DNA of 64,000 nucleotides. Origin: Apirhabdus apintestini. GTDB taxonomy: Bacteria > Pseudomonadota > Gammaproteobacteria > Enterobacterales > Enterobacteriaceae. Every line of letters starts with the position of its first letter. The stretch's first letter is position 1. This document shows, piece after piece, positions 1 through 8,985 of the stretch. A program made the position numbers and the translations under genes. The notes beneath the pieces are model-generated. The model made no database searches. It was not told the origin of the DNA and was given only the letters and a program-made list of their open reading frames with translations. Location: positions 3,472,001 through 3,536,000 of the forward strand of contig CP138906.1 in NCBI GenBank assembly GCA_033977085.1, given 5' to 3'.

Positions 1-60
1 AACCCTGCCTGCCGGTATCGAGCACCGCCAGTTGTGGCAGTGCTGCAGGTGATCAGATTG

Positions 61-1031
61 TTATGCCGCCACAAAGGGGTTAAGCGATACCGCATGTTGC
101 AGGTAATCGGGGGAAAGATGCGCATAAACCATCGTTTGCTGAATACTGGCATGTCCGAGAATTTGCTGTAATGCGATAATGTTGCCGCCGTTCATCATGA
201 ACCAGCTTGCAAAGGTATGACGCAGCACATGCGTTGTCTGTCCGCGCGGCAGATCGGGCTTGGCCTGCCTGAGTCGCTCACAAAAGCGATCATAATCGAC
301 GCTGAACAGCGGCCCTGTTTCACAGGTTTTAATCTCTTTCTCAAGTGCTTCCGATACCGGAACCGTCCGCCTTTTCCCGTTTTTCGTTTTGAGGAACGTC
401 ACGCGCCCGTGATTTACCTGCTCGCCACGCAGCGTGCTGGCTTCACCCCAGCGGGCACCTGTACTCAGGCATAAAAGGGCTACGCACCGTTCATCGCCGT
501 CAAGTATTGCCAGCAACCGGCCGATCTCTGCTCTGGTAAGGTAGGTCATGGCGACCGGCGCTTCTTTCAGCGGCTCCAGTCCCTTGCAGGGATTTTCTTT
601 CATGAACTCATCCAGCCGGATGAGCGTGCTGAACATGCCCGACAGACGGTATATGTCACGGTTGATCGTCGCGGCGCTGATCCCTCCTCCAGTCGCCGGG
701 CGCGATGCTGCGCAATTAGGCGCTTGTTCAGCCGGTTAACAGCTGGATCGCCCAGCGCCTGAATGGTTTTCACCAGATGGCGCTTTTCAGTCTCACCGTT
801 TGCCTGCGCCTGCCCGTGCAGCAACCACCAGATATTCAGCAGTTCGCTTAAAGTCCGGCGATCCACGCTGGCGCCCAGCCATTCCTTTTTATCGGCGTTC
901 GCCAGCACGTAACGTTCGAAAAGTACCGCCTCCTGCTTTCTCCCGAACCGCCTGCGGATACGCTTACCGTTTCGCCCGCGTGGATACAGATCGACCTCAT
1001 ACCCGCCATTGCTGAGTTTTTTAATACTCAT
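61..1031 (-). CDS. int: P2-type tyrosine recombinase (integrase), frame interrupted once
   Basis: Site-specific tyrosine recombinase that would integrate or excise its element. The N-terminus (IKKLSNGGYEVDLYPRGR) closely resembles P2 phage Int as I remember it. The C-terminal half has the catalytic Arg in TGARWGE, the HxLR box in HVLRHTFAS, LGHAS, and the nucleophile Tyr in TMVYAHLSP. The frame breaks near 681, where three G on the coding strand must be four to restore LEEGISAATINRD; joined, the protein is about 323 aa, slightly shorter than P2 Int. The start at 1031 has a GGGGAAA ribosome site. It lies just downstream of the primase-helicase on the same strand. A second, P4-type integrase lies at 6644-8044, so two recombinases flank the replication genes. 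The family is clear; whether the break is real is not. Confidence 0.85.
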
Positions 1032-1053
1032 GGTAATTTCCCCGTGACAGGCT

Positions 1054-3768
1054 TTATCCGACAACATCGCTTTTGAACACGTATACCCATTTGGAACCGA
1101 TCTCCGGGAGCCTTACCTTTTTCTGGAGGCGTTTTTCATCACCGGTATCCAGCCAGCCCGCTTCACTGCACAGCCGGGCTGTTTTGGCTGCATCAGACGT
1201 ACCGCAAATCTCTTTCCAGCCGCTGGGAAGGACATAAAATGTTGTTATCGCCTCTTTGCCGGCACCACTCTCTTTAGCCGTGTCGTTACCGTCCTCTTTT
1301 TTGCCCGTGCTGATACCATTACCGCCCTTCTCCACCCGGCGAAAACCCACCATATTTGAAGGGCGGTTTTTCTCGTCATGCCAGTCAGCAAAGCGCACAT
1401 ACTGATTGGCCGTGATAAACCTGCGCACCTTATCCAGCGCGTCGGCATCTTCCTGGTTGGCGGTATGTCCGCGATCATGTATCCATGCATCAAGGCATTT
1501 TCTGGCCGCATTCTCAGCCTCACCGGGTTCCCATCCGGTGATTCCGGCTTCGGTTGCCGGCTCACCGGCAACAGCCAGCAGGGCAAAACGATCAACCACA
1601 CGGCCCACCTGATTACCGGCATTTTCAGGAAGAAGCGTTCGCTCATATTTTTTGCGTAAGGCTCTGGCCCGCTCCGTTACCGCGTTGAGGTTGGCGGTAA
1701 GCCAGCGCAACCAGTCGCGGAATACCGCACCATGATATTGCCTGCTCGCCTGCTCAAGATGTTCAGCAAACGCCTTGCCCCCGCTGAATCCGTGCAACTC
1801 CTCAAAGGCACCAAACTGGCCCGTGTTGCTGGGGATTTGCACCATTCGCACCCCAACCCCGGCACCGGTTCGACGTTCCCCGGCTTCCGCTGCATGTTCG
1901 GCTATGGATACCTCCCCGGTGGAGAGGAACAGCAGCGTCCACTGCGCCTGTTCGCGCGGGCTTCCGTCCACTCTCGCCCTCGCCTTACCCTGACCGTTAC
2001 CCAGCATATAGGCGATACGACTCGCCTCCCTGCCGTCAACCTCGCTGATTTCATCGAGCATAAGCACGGCGTCATTACGACGCAGCGCGATACCCTCCAG
2101 GGCGTTTCCCGTCGCCCTCCACGTTTTCCAGTAGTCCGGGCCACCGCAGACGGAAGCGGCCACCTTCATGGTGGTGGTTTTACCATCGGTGGATTCCCCT
2201 TGAGGTGATATCCGCCCCCGCCCATCCCCAGCAGCGTCAGCAGGGGAGCCGCAAACGCCAGACTGACGCAAAAGACCAGGCGGAATTTCCTGCGCAGTAG
2301 CGCCCAACATGCTCCATCCACTCGCGGGTGTCGCCGCTCACCCTGAAATCATTTTTTGATGACCGGGCGGCCTGAAAAATGACCGAACCAGCCTCGCCGC
2401 CAATCACCTCGCCATTGAGTACGTAAGAGCCGCCATACCAGCCCGTTTTCTCCACGCAGGTGACTTTACGCACCGGGCGACAAGTGGCGATGTACTCCAT
2501 CAACAGCCCACGCGCAGTACCGTTCACGCTGATAAAATGCAGACCGTTTTCAAGTAGCACCTCGCGCAAGTCCTGCCCGGCTCCGGCAAGTACCGTCATG
2601 GGCATGGCCCACTCATGACGCGAGCCGTTGGAATCATCCCACTCCAGCAGACGCCCGAAATTACCGCCGTCTGCGTCACAGGTAATGGCGGTCACTTTCA
2701 GCGGGCTGCAAATCTTTATCTGTTTCATCTGGCCGCTTTCGCTCCCGTCATTATGGGTACGCTCGCACCACAGAAATTCTTTCGTCAGCCTGAAACCGGG
2801 AGGCAGACGGGTCTCCGTGTCACCGGGGTTAAACATTTCTTCCGCAAAGGCTTCCCGCGCCCGCTGGACGCCAAAATCACGGCGATAATCGTCCCAGTCT
2901 GCTTTTGCCCTGCCGGGGGAATACTGACCCAGCCTTTTACGGCGAGCGCCGCTTTGATTGCCACTTCCCGCCCTTCATTGGGCTTGCCGTCCATGAAATC
3001 ATTATCACCGGCAATAATGATCTGCGTTTCAGGCCACTTTTCCCGCACGGCCTCTGCCGCCGCCCTGAGATTGGTTTTTGACAGTGCCGCCAGCGGCCAC
3101 GCATCACTGAGCAGCGAAACGGAAACAGCCGTAGCGTAGCCCTCTGCAATAACGACTTTTTCGGGCGATCCTTCCGGAAAATCGCTAACCGGAATAAAGC
3201 AGCCGGAATATTTAGACCATTTCATCAGGTTCTTGACGCCATTACCGCTGATAAGCTGTATCCCGGTAATGTTCCCCTGCGTATTTTTAACCGGCAGCAT
3301 AAGGGAGCCTGACGGGTATTTTTCACCACCGGCCATCAGTTCTCTGGTTGTCAGTCTTGACGCATGACCGGCCAGCCCTTTGCCTGCCAGATAGGGACTT
3401 TCACCAGTCACCGACTGGCTCAGGAGCGCAGGCCAGTTTACCGCTGTCTGTTTTGCAGCTTCTTTTCTGGCGGGGGCATTACCTACAGGTGCGGACGGCA
3501 GACATTCAGCCACGCGAGCCGCAGCTGGTACAGCATCAATATCAAAAACCAGCTTCACGATATCAATGCCATCACCATTTCCGCAGTGATTACAGAACCA
3601 CGTTCCGCGACCGTCTTTATTATCAAAACGAAAGCGATCTTTCCCTCCGCATTTAGGGCAGGGGCCGTGCTTCCCATTTTCAGGAAACTTTATTCCAAGA
3701 GTATGCAGAATGTAATCCCACTTTCCAACAGACTGCTTGCTAATTTCTGATACTTTGATATTCTTCAT
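1054..3768 (-). CDS. Primase-helicase (zinc finger, Toprim, DUF927), frame interrupted three times
   Basis: Replication protein of a P4-like satellite or prophage. In order: a zinc-binding primase module (CPKCGG then CNHCGNGDG, residues about 38-65), a Toprim-like region (KVVIAEGYATA, then IIIAGDNDFMDGKPNEG), and a DUF927 helicase region with a P-loop (GESTDGKTTT) and a Walker-B-like LMLDEISEV. The pieces are in different frames but are continuous once one base is restored in short runs near 2908 (G3 to G4), 2282 (C2 to C3) and 2197 (G4 to G5), giving about 905 aa. This length fits fused primase-helicases of such elements. It follows the small satellite ORFs on the same strand and precedes the P2-type integrase gene. 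Joining the parts into one gene is my inference from reading-frame continuity. Confidence 0.8.
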
Positions 3769-3824
3769 GCCGTAACCTTTTTAATTAAATTCATTAAGCG
3801 CCGCTCACTACGGCGCTTTTTGTT

Positions 3825-4190
3825 TTAATGATTCCCGTCTGTATTTTCGTTATCTTCAATATTTTTGGTTCGGCATCCCCGGACTAATTCAAGTCCGTTC
3901 TGAATATCGTTTTGTGAAAATATCCCGCCCGGCTCGTATAAATCAGCCTTGATTGAAAGAAGCTCCCCGTAGAGAATGGAGAAAAGGCTTCCCATTTGCT
4001 TTGCAAGAATTGCATTGTCGCACTTCATTTCAGCTTTGGCGTCAAGAAGTGTTTCAACCATTCCGGTAATATCAATTACTTTTTCGAGGCGATCATTACT
4101 GTCCTCAGAGAACAACCAGCAATAATCACGGTTATATGGTTGACGACGGTTAGTCTGTTTTTCATTCACACTTGTATTAATTTGAGACAT
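3825..4190 (-). CDS. Hypothetical protein of the satellite early region
   Basis: A 121-aa acidic to neutral protein that I do not recognise with certainty. A GGGGG ribosome site lies a few bases before the ATG. The middle (KVIDITGMVETLLDAKAEMKC) looks helical and the tail is rich in Asn, Asp and Glu. No membrane segment or signal peptide is visible. Its place between the small overlapping ORFs and the primase-helicase matches the spot where P4-like elements carry derepression or replication accessory proteins, but that is context only. Confidence 0.6.
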   Translation of the reverse strand: MSQINTSVNEKQTNRRQPYNRDYCWLFSEDSNDRLEKVIDITGMVETLLDAKAEMKCDNAILAKQMGSLFSILYGELLSIKADLYEPGGIFSQNDIQNGLELVRGCRTKNIEDNENTDGNH

Positions 4191-4243
4191 AAGACCCCCT
4201 GACCATATACGGTCATAAAATCATTGAATTGCTTATCGGTTTA

Positions 4244-4474
4244 TCAGCGTTGAATGCTGAATAATGGCGTGGATATTTCCAGCACCTTAAGCGCTTTAAA
4301 ATGCGTTAATCCTTCCCAGCGTAACTGAGCCGTAGCCCGGATTATTGCATCATCGCGATTAAGCGCCTCAACCGTCACCTGTGCGCTGCGCGTAAGACCT
4401 TTGCGCGTCACCGCATAACCGGAAACCTGATAAGATTTATTCCTCTTTATTTTACCGCGAAAGATATCAGCCAT
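4244..4474 (-). CDS. Small hypothetical protein
   Basis: A 76-aa basic protein starting MADIFRGKIKRNKSYQ, preceded by a good ribosome site (GGAAGGTG). Its start overlaps the end of the next upstream ORF by eight bases, so the two are probably translationally coupled. It has no membrane segment and no motif I can name. It belongs to a run of tightly packed small ORFs on the minus strand, typical of the early region of P4-like satellites. Confidence 0.6.
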   Translation of the reverse strand: MADIFRGKIKRNKSYQVSGYAVTRKGLTRSAQVTVEALNRDDAIIRATAQLRWEGLTHFKALKVLEISTPLFSIQR

Positions 4475-4661
4475 GTTTCACCTTCCCGACCGTTACGGTG
4501 TATTCATTATCATCGGCATATTTTCCGTTGCAGGTAATAACATCGGCTATCTTACAGGCAGCTTTCATCGCCTTACCGGATGATTTATATTCCTGCGTGC
4601 TCTGATAATTCTGTTTTTCACCCGTAATAACGTTACGGCAGGTAATGAAAAGTTTATACAT
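4467..4661 (-). CDS. Small hypothetical protein (tandem paralogue A)
   Basis: A 64-aa protein starting MYKLFITCRN. I prefer this ATG to one fifteen bases upstream because GGAGG lies at the right distance before it. It looks like a diverged copy of the product of the upstream ORF 4654-4845: both open M(Y/F)KL(F/L)IT, have a central Lys/Ala-rich helix and end with a V/I-K-V pattern. No function is assigned. Confidence 0.6.
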   Translation of the reverse strand: MYKLFITCRNVITGEKQNYQSTQEYKSSGKAMKAACKIADVITCNGKYADDNEYTVTVGKVKHG

Positions 4662-4845
4662 TTCCGGCCTCCGCAATTTTCACAATACATTCATGCGTTA
4701 CGGTGCCGGTGGCATTCTTATGGATATACGCCATTTTCTGCGCGTCATTCCATGCAGCTTCGCGGGTTTTATAGCGGCCATTGTGAACCAGTTCGCGCCG
4801 GTCGCCAGCTTCGTGATTAATCAGGGTGATAAGCAGTTTAAACAT
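4654..4845 (-). CDS. Small hypothetical protein (tandem paralogue B)
   Basis: A 63-aa protein starting MFKLLITLINHEAGDRREL. GAGGTG sits seven bases before the ATG and decides this start over a longer frame that would begin at 4896. It overlaps the stop of the Icd-like ORF upstream and the start of its paralogue downstream. The segment GRYKTREAAWNDAQKMA resembles small phage proteins that process or bind nucleic acid, but that is not enough for a name. Confidence 0.6.
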   Translation of the reverse strand: MFKLLITLINHEAGDRRELVHNGRYKTREAAWNDAQKMAYIHKNATGTVTHECIVKIAEAGNV

Positions 4846-5035
4846 GAGCCACCTCACGAACCGGCAGACGGCCAGCAAAGGAGGCAACAAAATCACGCGC
4901 TATAGTGCGTCGTGCGCTCATGAAATCAGGGGCGGTGACTTCCTCGCGGTGGGGTTTAGCCGACACGTCAGAACGGCGTACAGCGAGAAAAAGCCAGACA
5001 AACTGAGGATGTGAATGAATTGGGGTAGTAGCCAT
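4838..5035 (-). CDS. Icd-like host cell division inhibitor (P4-type satellite)
   Basis: A 65-aa protein starting MATTPIHSHPQFVWLFLAVRRSD and ending FAGRLPVREV. I recognise it as the short protein usually annotated as host cell division inhibitor Icd-like in P4-type elements (MATTPTxTHPQFTWLFLAVRRAD family pattern). ACGGAGG precedes this ATG. The same frame stays open upstream to 5299 with SMVAQAGQLSGWPV, a stretch seen in the longer Ash/Icd annotations, so a longer product cannot be excluded. The next gene overlaps its stop codon. The inhibitor role is known for the family, not shown here. Confidence 0.7.
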   Translation of the reverse strand: MATTPIHSHPQFVWLFLAVRRSDVSAKPHREEVTAPDFMSARRTIARDFVASFAGRLPVREVAHV

Positions 5036-5503
5036 ATTAGCGGCCTCCGTTCTATAGCAAATTATGCTATCGCCGAAGCTGCAAATCTTCATGATGGCGA
5101 TAGCCCAGACGAGGTTTGCAGTACCGGCTAGAACGAGAACCGGCCAGCCCGAAAGCTGCCCCGCCTGAGCTACCATTGACAAGGGGGCATAGTGTAACGA
5201 AAGGTGCAGGAAAGAGCGATTCAAACCTGTACCGGATACGTAACACCACGCCATAAAATGGCGCTCTGTGGCGTTGGTTGCGACATAAAAAAGACGCATG
5301 GCGCGTCTGTCGTCGCCGTTCTATTGCACGGGCTGCAAATCCCGGTTGCCCATTGAGGGGCAACGTCTGGATTCTGCGATCCATAGGGCGCAGTTGTCAA
5401 ACGGTATTTCCTATTATTTTTTGCGTATGTCATAATGACCTCGGTTTAGTACTTAATCCATGTGGTTTCTGGCCCGTCTGTTCATGCAGATGGGCTTTTT
5501 TAT
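5036..5503. other. Non-coding or Ash-overlap region with a plus-strand hairpin
   Basis: Several overlapping frames stay open here but none has a convincing start or protein-like composition. Part is the Ash-type upstream extension of the Icd-like frame. At 5472-5495 a GCCCGTCTG / CAGATGGGC stem followed by six T forms a plus-strand intrinsic terminator, opposite to the direction of the genes. In P4-like elements this neighbourhood can encode a small regulatory RNA, so the terminator may end such a transcript. That is inference; I see no clear plus-strand promoter. Confidence 0.4.
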
Positions 5504-5695
5504 TTACGCCTGTTCGCGGCGAGTGGACTTGAGATACTCATCGAGATCACTTTTGAGGTAGATCACTTTCTTTAAGCCTGCTTTGTAATAGGGGAGTCGG
5601 ACTCTCCCGGTACAAGCCCAATTAGCCATTGTTGCAGGGGTTACGCCGATATAGTCAGCAGCTTCTTTACGGGTCATTCTGTCTTTCAATTCCAT
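5504..5695 (-). CDS. alpA: AlpA-family helix-turn-helix regulator
   Basis: A 63-aa DNA-binding protein of the AlpA/excisionase type. It starts MELKDRMTRKEAADYIGV, with a winged-helix pattern (EAADYIGVTPATMANW) and the conserved close KVIYLKSDLDEYLKS. The start at 5695 is chosen because AAGGTG precedes it; an in-frame ATG exists 30 bases upstream. AlpA proteins activate integrase or excision functions in P4-like and other satellites. It stands at the head of the small ORF block, with intergenic space on both sides, which suits a regulator. Confidence 0.8.
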   Translation of the reverse strand: MELKDRMTRKEAADYIGVTPATMANWACTGRVRLPYYKAGLKKVIYLKSDLDEYLKSTRREQA

Positions 5696-5837
5696 CTTTG
5701 GCACCTTGAGGATGTTGGTTAACATGGTGAAAAAGATAAATTGAAAATTAGCCAGACAAAAGAATCATAACGCTAATAGTAAGATCACAAACGATAAGTG
5801 ACTATACTCACAAAACTAATGAGCATTTAAAAATCAA

Positions 5838-6647
5838 TCAGTTATCATAATACAAGTTTGAATCTCTTTGTGTACGGTTCCTGGGAATTTGATGATTTTC
5901 ATCACGAATGCTCTGAACCCATCGCCTTAACGTTTGAATCGATGGCGCATCTCGGTACGAAGAAAGATGGACTGACAATTTGTTTGAAAGAGAATATGTC
6001 GATATATCAGGATATTGCTCCAGCGTCAGATTAACGACCCTAAGAACCTCACTATAATGTTTATTTCTTGGCCCTCTCTTTGTTTTCTCCTGATAGCTAA
6101 ACTCTTCAAGTTGAGCAGTTAATAATCCAGAAGAAACGCATGATGATATACTTTTGCAAAACTGCTCCTTGAAATAATCAACATAAAGCCTTTTGACCAA
6201 ACTATTAGTTATTACAGTCAAAAGGCTTTCGGCCTGCTGTACCATTCCAACAGACCTCAAATATAGACTTATAGAAAACATGTTTAACTCTGTTTCATCA
6301 AACGAAACAGCATATTCTTTAGCCATAACCTTTAGTTCTTTGAACGCCAATTCTGGATTTAATGTTTTCCCATCATCTTTATTTACCTTCACTACAGAGG
6401 AGACGCGTTGCATTTTGAATTTTACCTCTCGCAATGCGATACTCTCCAGCCAAACCACAAGACTTTCATATATGTTATACACACACATTCCATCCCGAAC
6501 AGCATCGGTGATTGCATCATTATATATAGTGATTACACTTGCAGACAAAACACCGTAGGACTCTACTTCTGGAAGAATCCGTTTAATGGTTTCGTTAATA
6601 TAATCCCTTTCTTCATCTTTTTTGTTCCATCTACCGTAAGTATTCAT
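5838..6647 (-). CDS. Unknown 269-aa protein coupled to the P4-type integrase
   Basis: I do not recognise this protein. It starts MNTYGRWNKKDEERDYINE and its ATG overlaps the integrase stop as ATGA, so the two are translationally coupled. There is no signal peptide or membrane segment. The middle is mixed helical. The C-terminal 80 residues are basic, with a possible helix-turn-helix (SLSNKLSVHLSSYRD, then IQTLRRWVQSIRDE), which hints at DNA binding. It is AT-rich like the integrase, unlike the more GC-rich flagellar genes. Possible jobs include an integrase cofactor, regulator or cargo gene; none can be chosen from sequence alone. Confidence 0.65.
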   Translation of the reverse strand: MNTYGRWNKKDEERDYINETIKRILPEVESYGVLSASVITIYNDAITDAVRDGMCVYNIYESLVVWLESIALREVKFKMQRVSSVVKVNKDDGKTLNPELAFKELKVMAKEYAVSFDETELNMFSISLYLRSVGMVQQAESLLTVITNSLVKRLYVDYFKEQFCKSISSCVSSGLLTAQLEEFSYQEKTKRGPRNKHYSEVLRVVNLTLEQYPDISTYSLSNKLSVHLSSYRDAPSIQTLRRWVQSIRDENHQIPRNRTQRDSNLYYDN

Positions 6648-8044
6648 TTTATCTCCCTCAATAATTCAGAAAGAAGATATTTTTTATCATCCTCTGTCAA
6701 TGATTCCAGTATACTTTCCACGCCCGTTTTTATTGACTCCATCCCTGCAATTCTGAGAATGTTCATTTCAATTTTTGTTGCTGGCTCCATTAATTCTTCA
6801 ACAGGAAGGGTAATATAACCTTGAGTAACATCAGATGTTCTTCCTGTTTTATGATTCATCAAACATTTAAGTACATATGTTCCAACCCCGCTCAATTCAG
6901 CTAATGTAGCAAATGTTCTTCTCGCATCATGACAGGTGAACTCAATTGGTTTCTCGCCATCAGTAGCAAATTCTTTTGTTTTATCTACTATTTTATCAAT
7001 GGCTCTGCGAGGGTCAGTTATTTTACCGCCTTTCGCTGCCGTAAAAACATAAATATCCCCATCATTTCTATACTTCAATCTACGTTTAATAATTGATAAT
7101 AGTGTATTAGTTAATGGAAGCTCCAGCGGTTCACCATTTTTAGTCTTATCTATCCAAAAATATCGCCCATCAATATTAACTCTTTCCCATTCTAAACCGA
7201 ATACTTCACCACGACGGAGGCCCGTAAATAAAGCCATATCAAGTGCATCACAAATTGCAGCAATGTAGTCATCGCGATTAATCTCCGCTTCTTCTCTGAC
7301 TGCCTTGACGGCTCTGAACCATCGCCCTAATTCATGATTCCGTATACGGGTATTTTTTCTTACCAAGCCATGCCACTGACGTTTTGTGCTTAATGCAATT
7401 GTTGGCGGTTCTGGTAATAGCTTCACCCCGTCATTGCCACGATAATTATCGTAGGAAAAATTATAGACCGCCCTTAATGCTCGTCCCCATAAATCTGCCT
7501 GCGCTTTACTGCCTGTGCCAACGCCTTTACGTAATTTTGATAATTCAGTTCCGAACCAGACAGATCCTTCTGTAATGGCTTTATGTCTGTTCTGAGTATC
7601 ATCTCGTGATATGTTTGCTATTGGCCTGTCCAGCCAGTCACCCGAGAAATTAGCCAGTAAACGCCGGTATTGATTTGCAGTTGCTTCTTTGAGGCGATCT
7701 CCCCGCGTCTTTATGTACAATTCCATTGCGTCACGGAGGCTAACATTAGCTCTTTGCGCTTCTTTCTTTGTCTCATTGGGGTTCTTTCCTGTCGCTCCTA
7801 TCCCTCCTAGCGCTTCAAGCGCCATTGTGCGGGCTTGCTCAACGGATATCTCCGGAAACCGCCCGAGCGCAGTCCTTATAAACTTTCCCTTAACCTTCCT
7901 GACGGCGTAGAACGTTTTCAGGCCAGTAGCCCCAACTCTGAGGCGCAACCCTCTTACATGGCTATCAAAATATTCATCCTGTCGGCCCTTTGGAGCCGCA
8001 GGAAGATCGCTTATTTTGGATTTGGTGAACTTAAAAGGCTCCAT
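6644..8044 (-). CDS. int: P4-type tyrosine integrase
   Basis: Integrase of 466 aa, reading frame intact. The N-terminus (KISDLPAAPKGRQDEYFD, GLRLRVGATGLKTFY) is the arm-binding domain of P4-type integrases. The catalytic domain shows Arg in TGLRRGEVFG, HDARRTFAT, LMNHKTG and the nucleophile Tyr in VTQGYITLP. It is followed 224 bp away by a tRNA-Ile 3' fragment at 8268-8312, the usual target type for this class, so this enzyme probably inserted the element there. It is somewhat longer than typical P4 integrases and AT-rich. Confidence 0.93.
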   Translation of the reverse strand: MEPFKFTKSKISDLPAAPKGRQDEYFDSHVRGLRLRVGATGLKTFYAVRKVKGKFIRTALGRFPEISVEQARTMALEALGGIGATGKNPNETKKEAQRANVSLRDAMELYIKTRGDRLKEATANQYRRLLANFSGDWLDRPIANISRDDTQNRHKAITEGSVWFGTELSKLRKGVGTGSKAQADLWGRALRAVYNFSYDNYRGNDGVKLLPEPPTIALSTKRQWHGLVRKNTRIRNHELGRWFRAVKAVREEAEINRDDYIAAICDALDMALFTGLRRGEVFGLEWERVNIDGRYFWIDKTKNGEPLELPLTNTLLSIIKRRLKYRNDGDIYVFTAAKGGKITDPRRAIDKIVDKTKEFATDGEKPIEFTCHDARRTFATLAELSGVGTYVLKCLMNHKTGRTSDVTQGYITLPVEELMEPATKIEMNILRIAGMESIKTGVESILESLTEDDKKYLLSELLREIK

Positions 8045-8267
8045 TCCAGGATACCAACCTCCCTTTCAGGGTTAAAAATCATGTCTAAAATCGCTATCAA
8101 AATCGTTTGGTACATGGTCTGTAAAAAGCCAGGCTCCTATAGGCTACCGCATAACGTCATTAGAAGGGAATAAACATGATTTTACGTTAGTAACCACAAA
8201 CATATAATTTATTGAAATACCACAAAATGAATAAAAAGAAACCATAGCAAAATATGTGTAACTTTTT

Positions 8268-8312
8268 CTCATAATCGATTGGTCGTTGGTTCAAACCCAA
8301 CAGGGGCCACCA
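8268..8312 (+). repeat. Attachment site: 3' part of a tRNA-Ile(CAU) gene
   Basis: These 45 bases read from the anticodon-loop side (CTCATAATCG) through the T-arm (GGTTCAAACCC) to GGGGCCACCA, matching the 3' half of the enterobacterial tRNA-Ile2 (anticodon CAU) gene as I remember it. The sequence upstream does not complete a tRNA, so this is a duplicated core left by integration, next to the P4-type integrase. The intact tRNA should lie at the other end of the element, left of this window. The terminator that follows would belong to the original tRNA gene. Confidence 0.82.
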
Positions 8313-8338
8313 AATTTTAGCATTAGAATCATATAATT

Positions 8339-8363
8339 AAGCCACTCGGAAGAGTGGCTTTTT
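8339..8363 (+). terminator. Intrinsic terminator after the tRNA fragment
   Basis: GCCACTC, loop GGAA, GAGTGGC, then five T. It lies 28 bases past the CCA end and is probably the original tRNA-Ile terminator, showing that chromosomal sequence resumes here. Confidence 0.75.
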
Positions 8364-8482
8364 GTTACCCTGATGTTGAGAGGCGATAAAATGGCGGTGT
8401 TTTTCTCACCTCCCGGTGATTGCCCTTCCAGCTATATAATGTCCGGTTAACCCTGGCCCTGCTCAACGCGCTAAATACACCG

Positions 8483-8878
8483 CTTCTTATCCCCACACGT
8501 GCGGGGAACACTACATCGTTACTCAACCTAACGATAAAGCCCGCGGTTTATCCCCGCATGTGCGGGGAACACGCAAAGCAAAGTTGGAGGTGACCAGTGA
8601 GTAAACGGTTTATCCCCGCATGTGCGGGGAACACTATATATGAAATTATAAATAGCATGGTTTTTTCGGTTTATCCCCGCATGTGCGGGGAACACGGTGA
8701 CGCTGTTGTTTACGCCAGCCATCGGGCCGGTTTATCCCCGCATGTGCGGGGAACACTCATCCGCCTGGCCCCGGCGTTCTGCCATGACCGGTTTATCCCC
8801 GCATGTGCGGGGAACACAGTACGCCCGCTTGTGCTAAAAGCTTGTCAAACGGTTTATCCCCGCATGTGCGGGGAACAC
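8483..8878 (-). CRISPR. Type I-E CRISPR array, 7 repeats and 6 spacers
   Basis: The 29-bp repeat reads on the plus strand CGGTTTATCCCCGC, then ATGT, then GCGGGGAACAC; its reverse complement is the I-E form beginning GTGTTCCCCGC. Repeats start at 8483, 8544, 8606, 8667, 8728, 8789 and 8850. Spacers are 32 bp except one of 33 (8573-8605). The repeat at 8483 is degenerate at its outer end, marking the old, leader-distal end. So the leader is on the right and transcription runs leftward. No cas gene lies in the window, so the array depends on Cas proteins encoded elsewhere or is orphaned. Confidence 0.97.
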
Positions 8879-8985
8879 ACTAATCATAACCCATTGTTTA
8901 AACTTAACTTTATAGGCCTTTCTATTTCCACCAAAAGATTGGCTATAAAACATCCAAATCAAAGAGCGTTAACTCTCTGATTTTA
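8879..8985 (-). promoter_or_regulatory. Probable CRISPR leader
   Basis: AT-rich sequence directly next to the youngest, perfect repeat, on the side where the array must be transcribed from. No exact promoter is claimed; the role rests on position and base composition. Confidence 0.5.

Noticed and set aside
2785..3768. A separate short primase gene followed by a separate helicase gene
   Set aside because: Adding one G near 2908 makes the two frames one continuous protein of the usual fused layout.
8528..8980. Open frames on both strands across the CRISPR array
   Set aside because: They are translations of the repeats and spacers and have no gene-like start.
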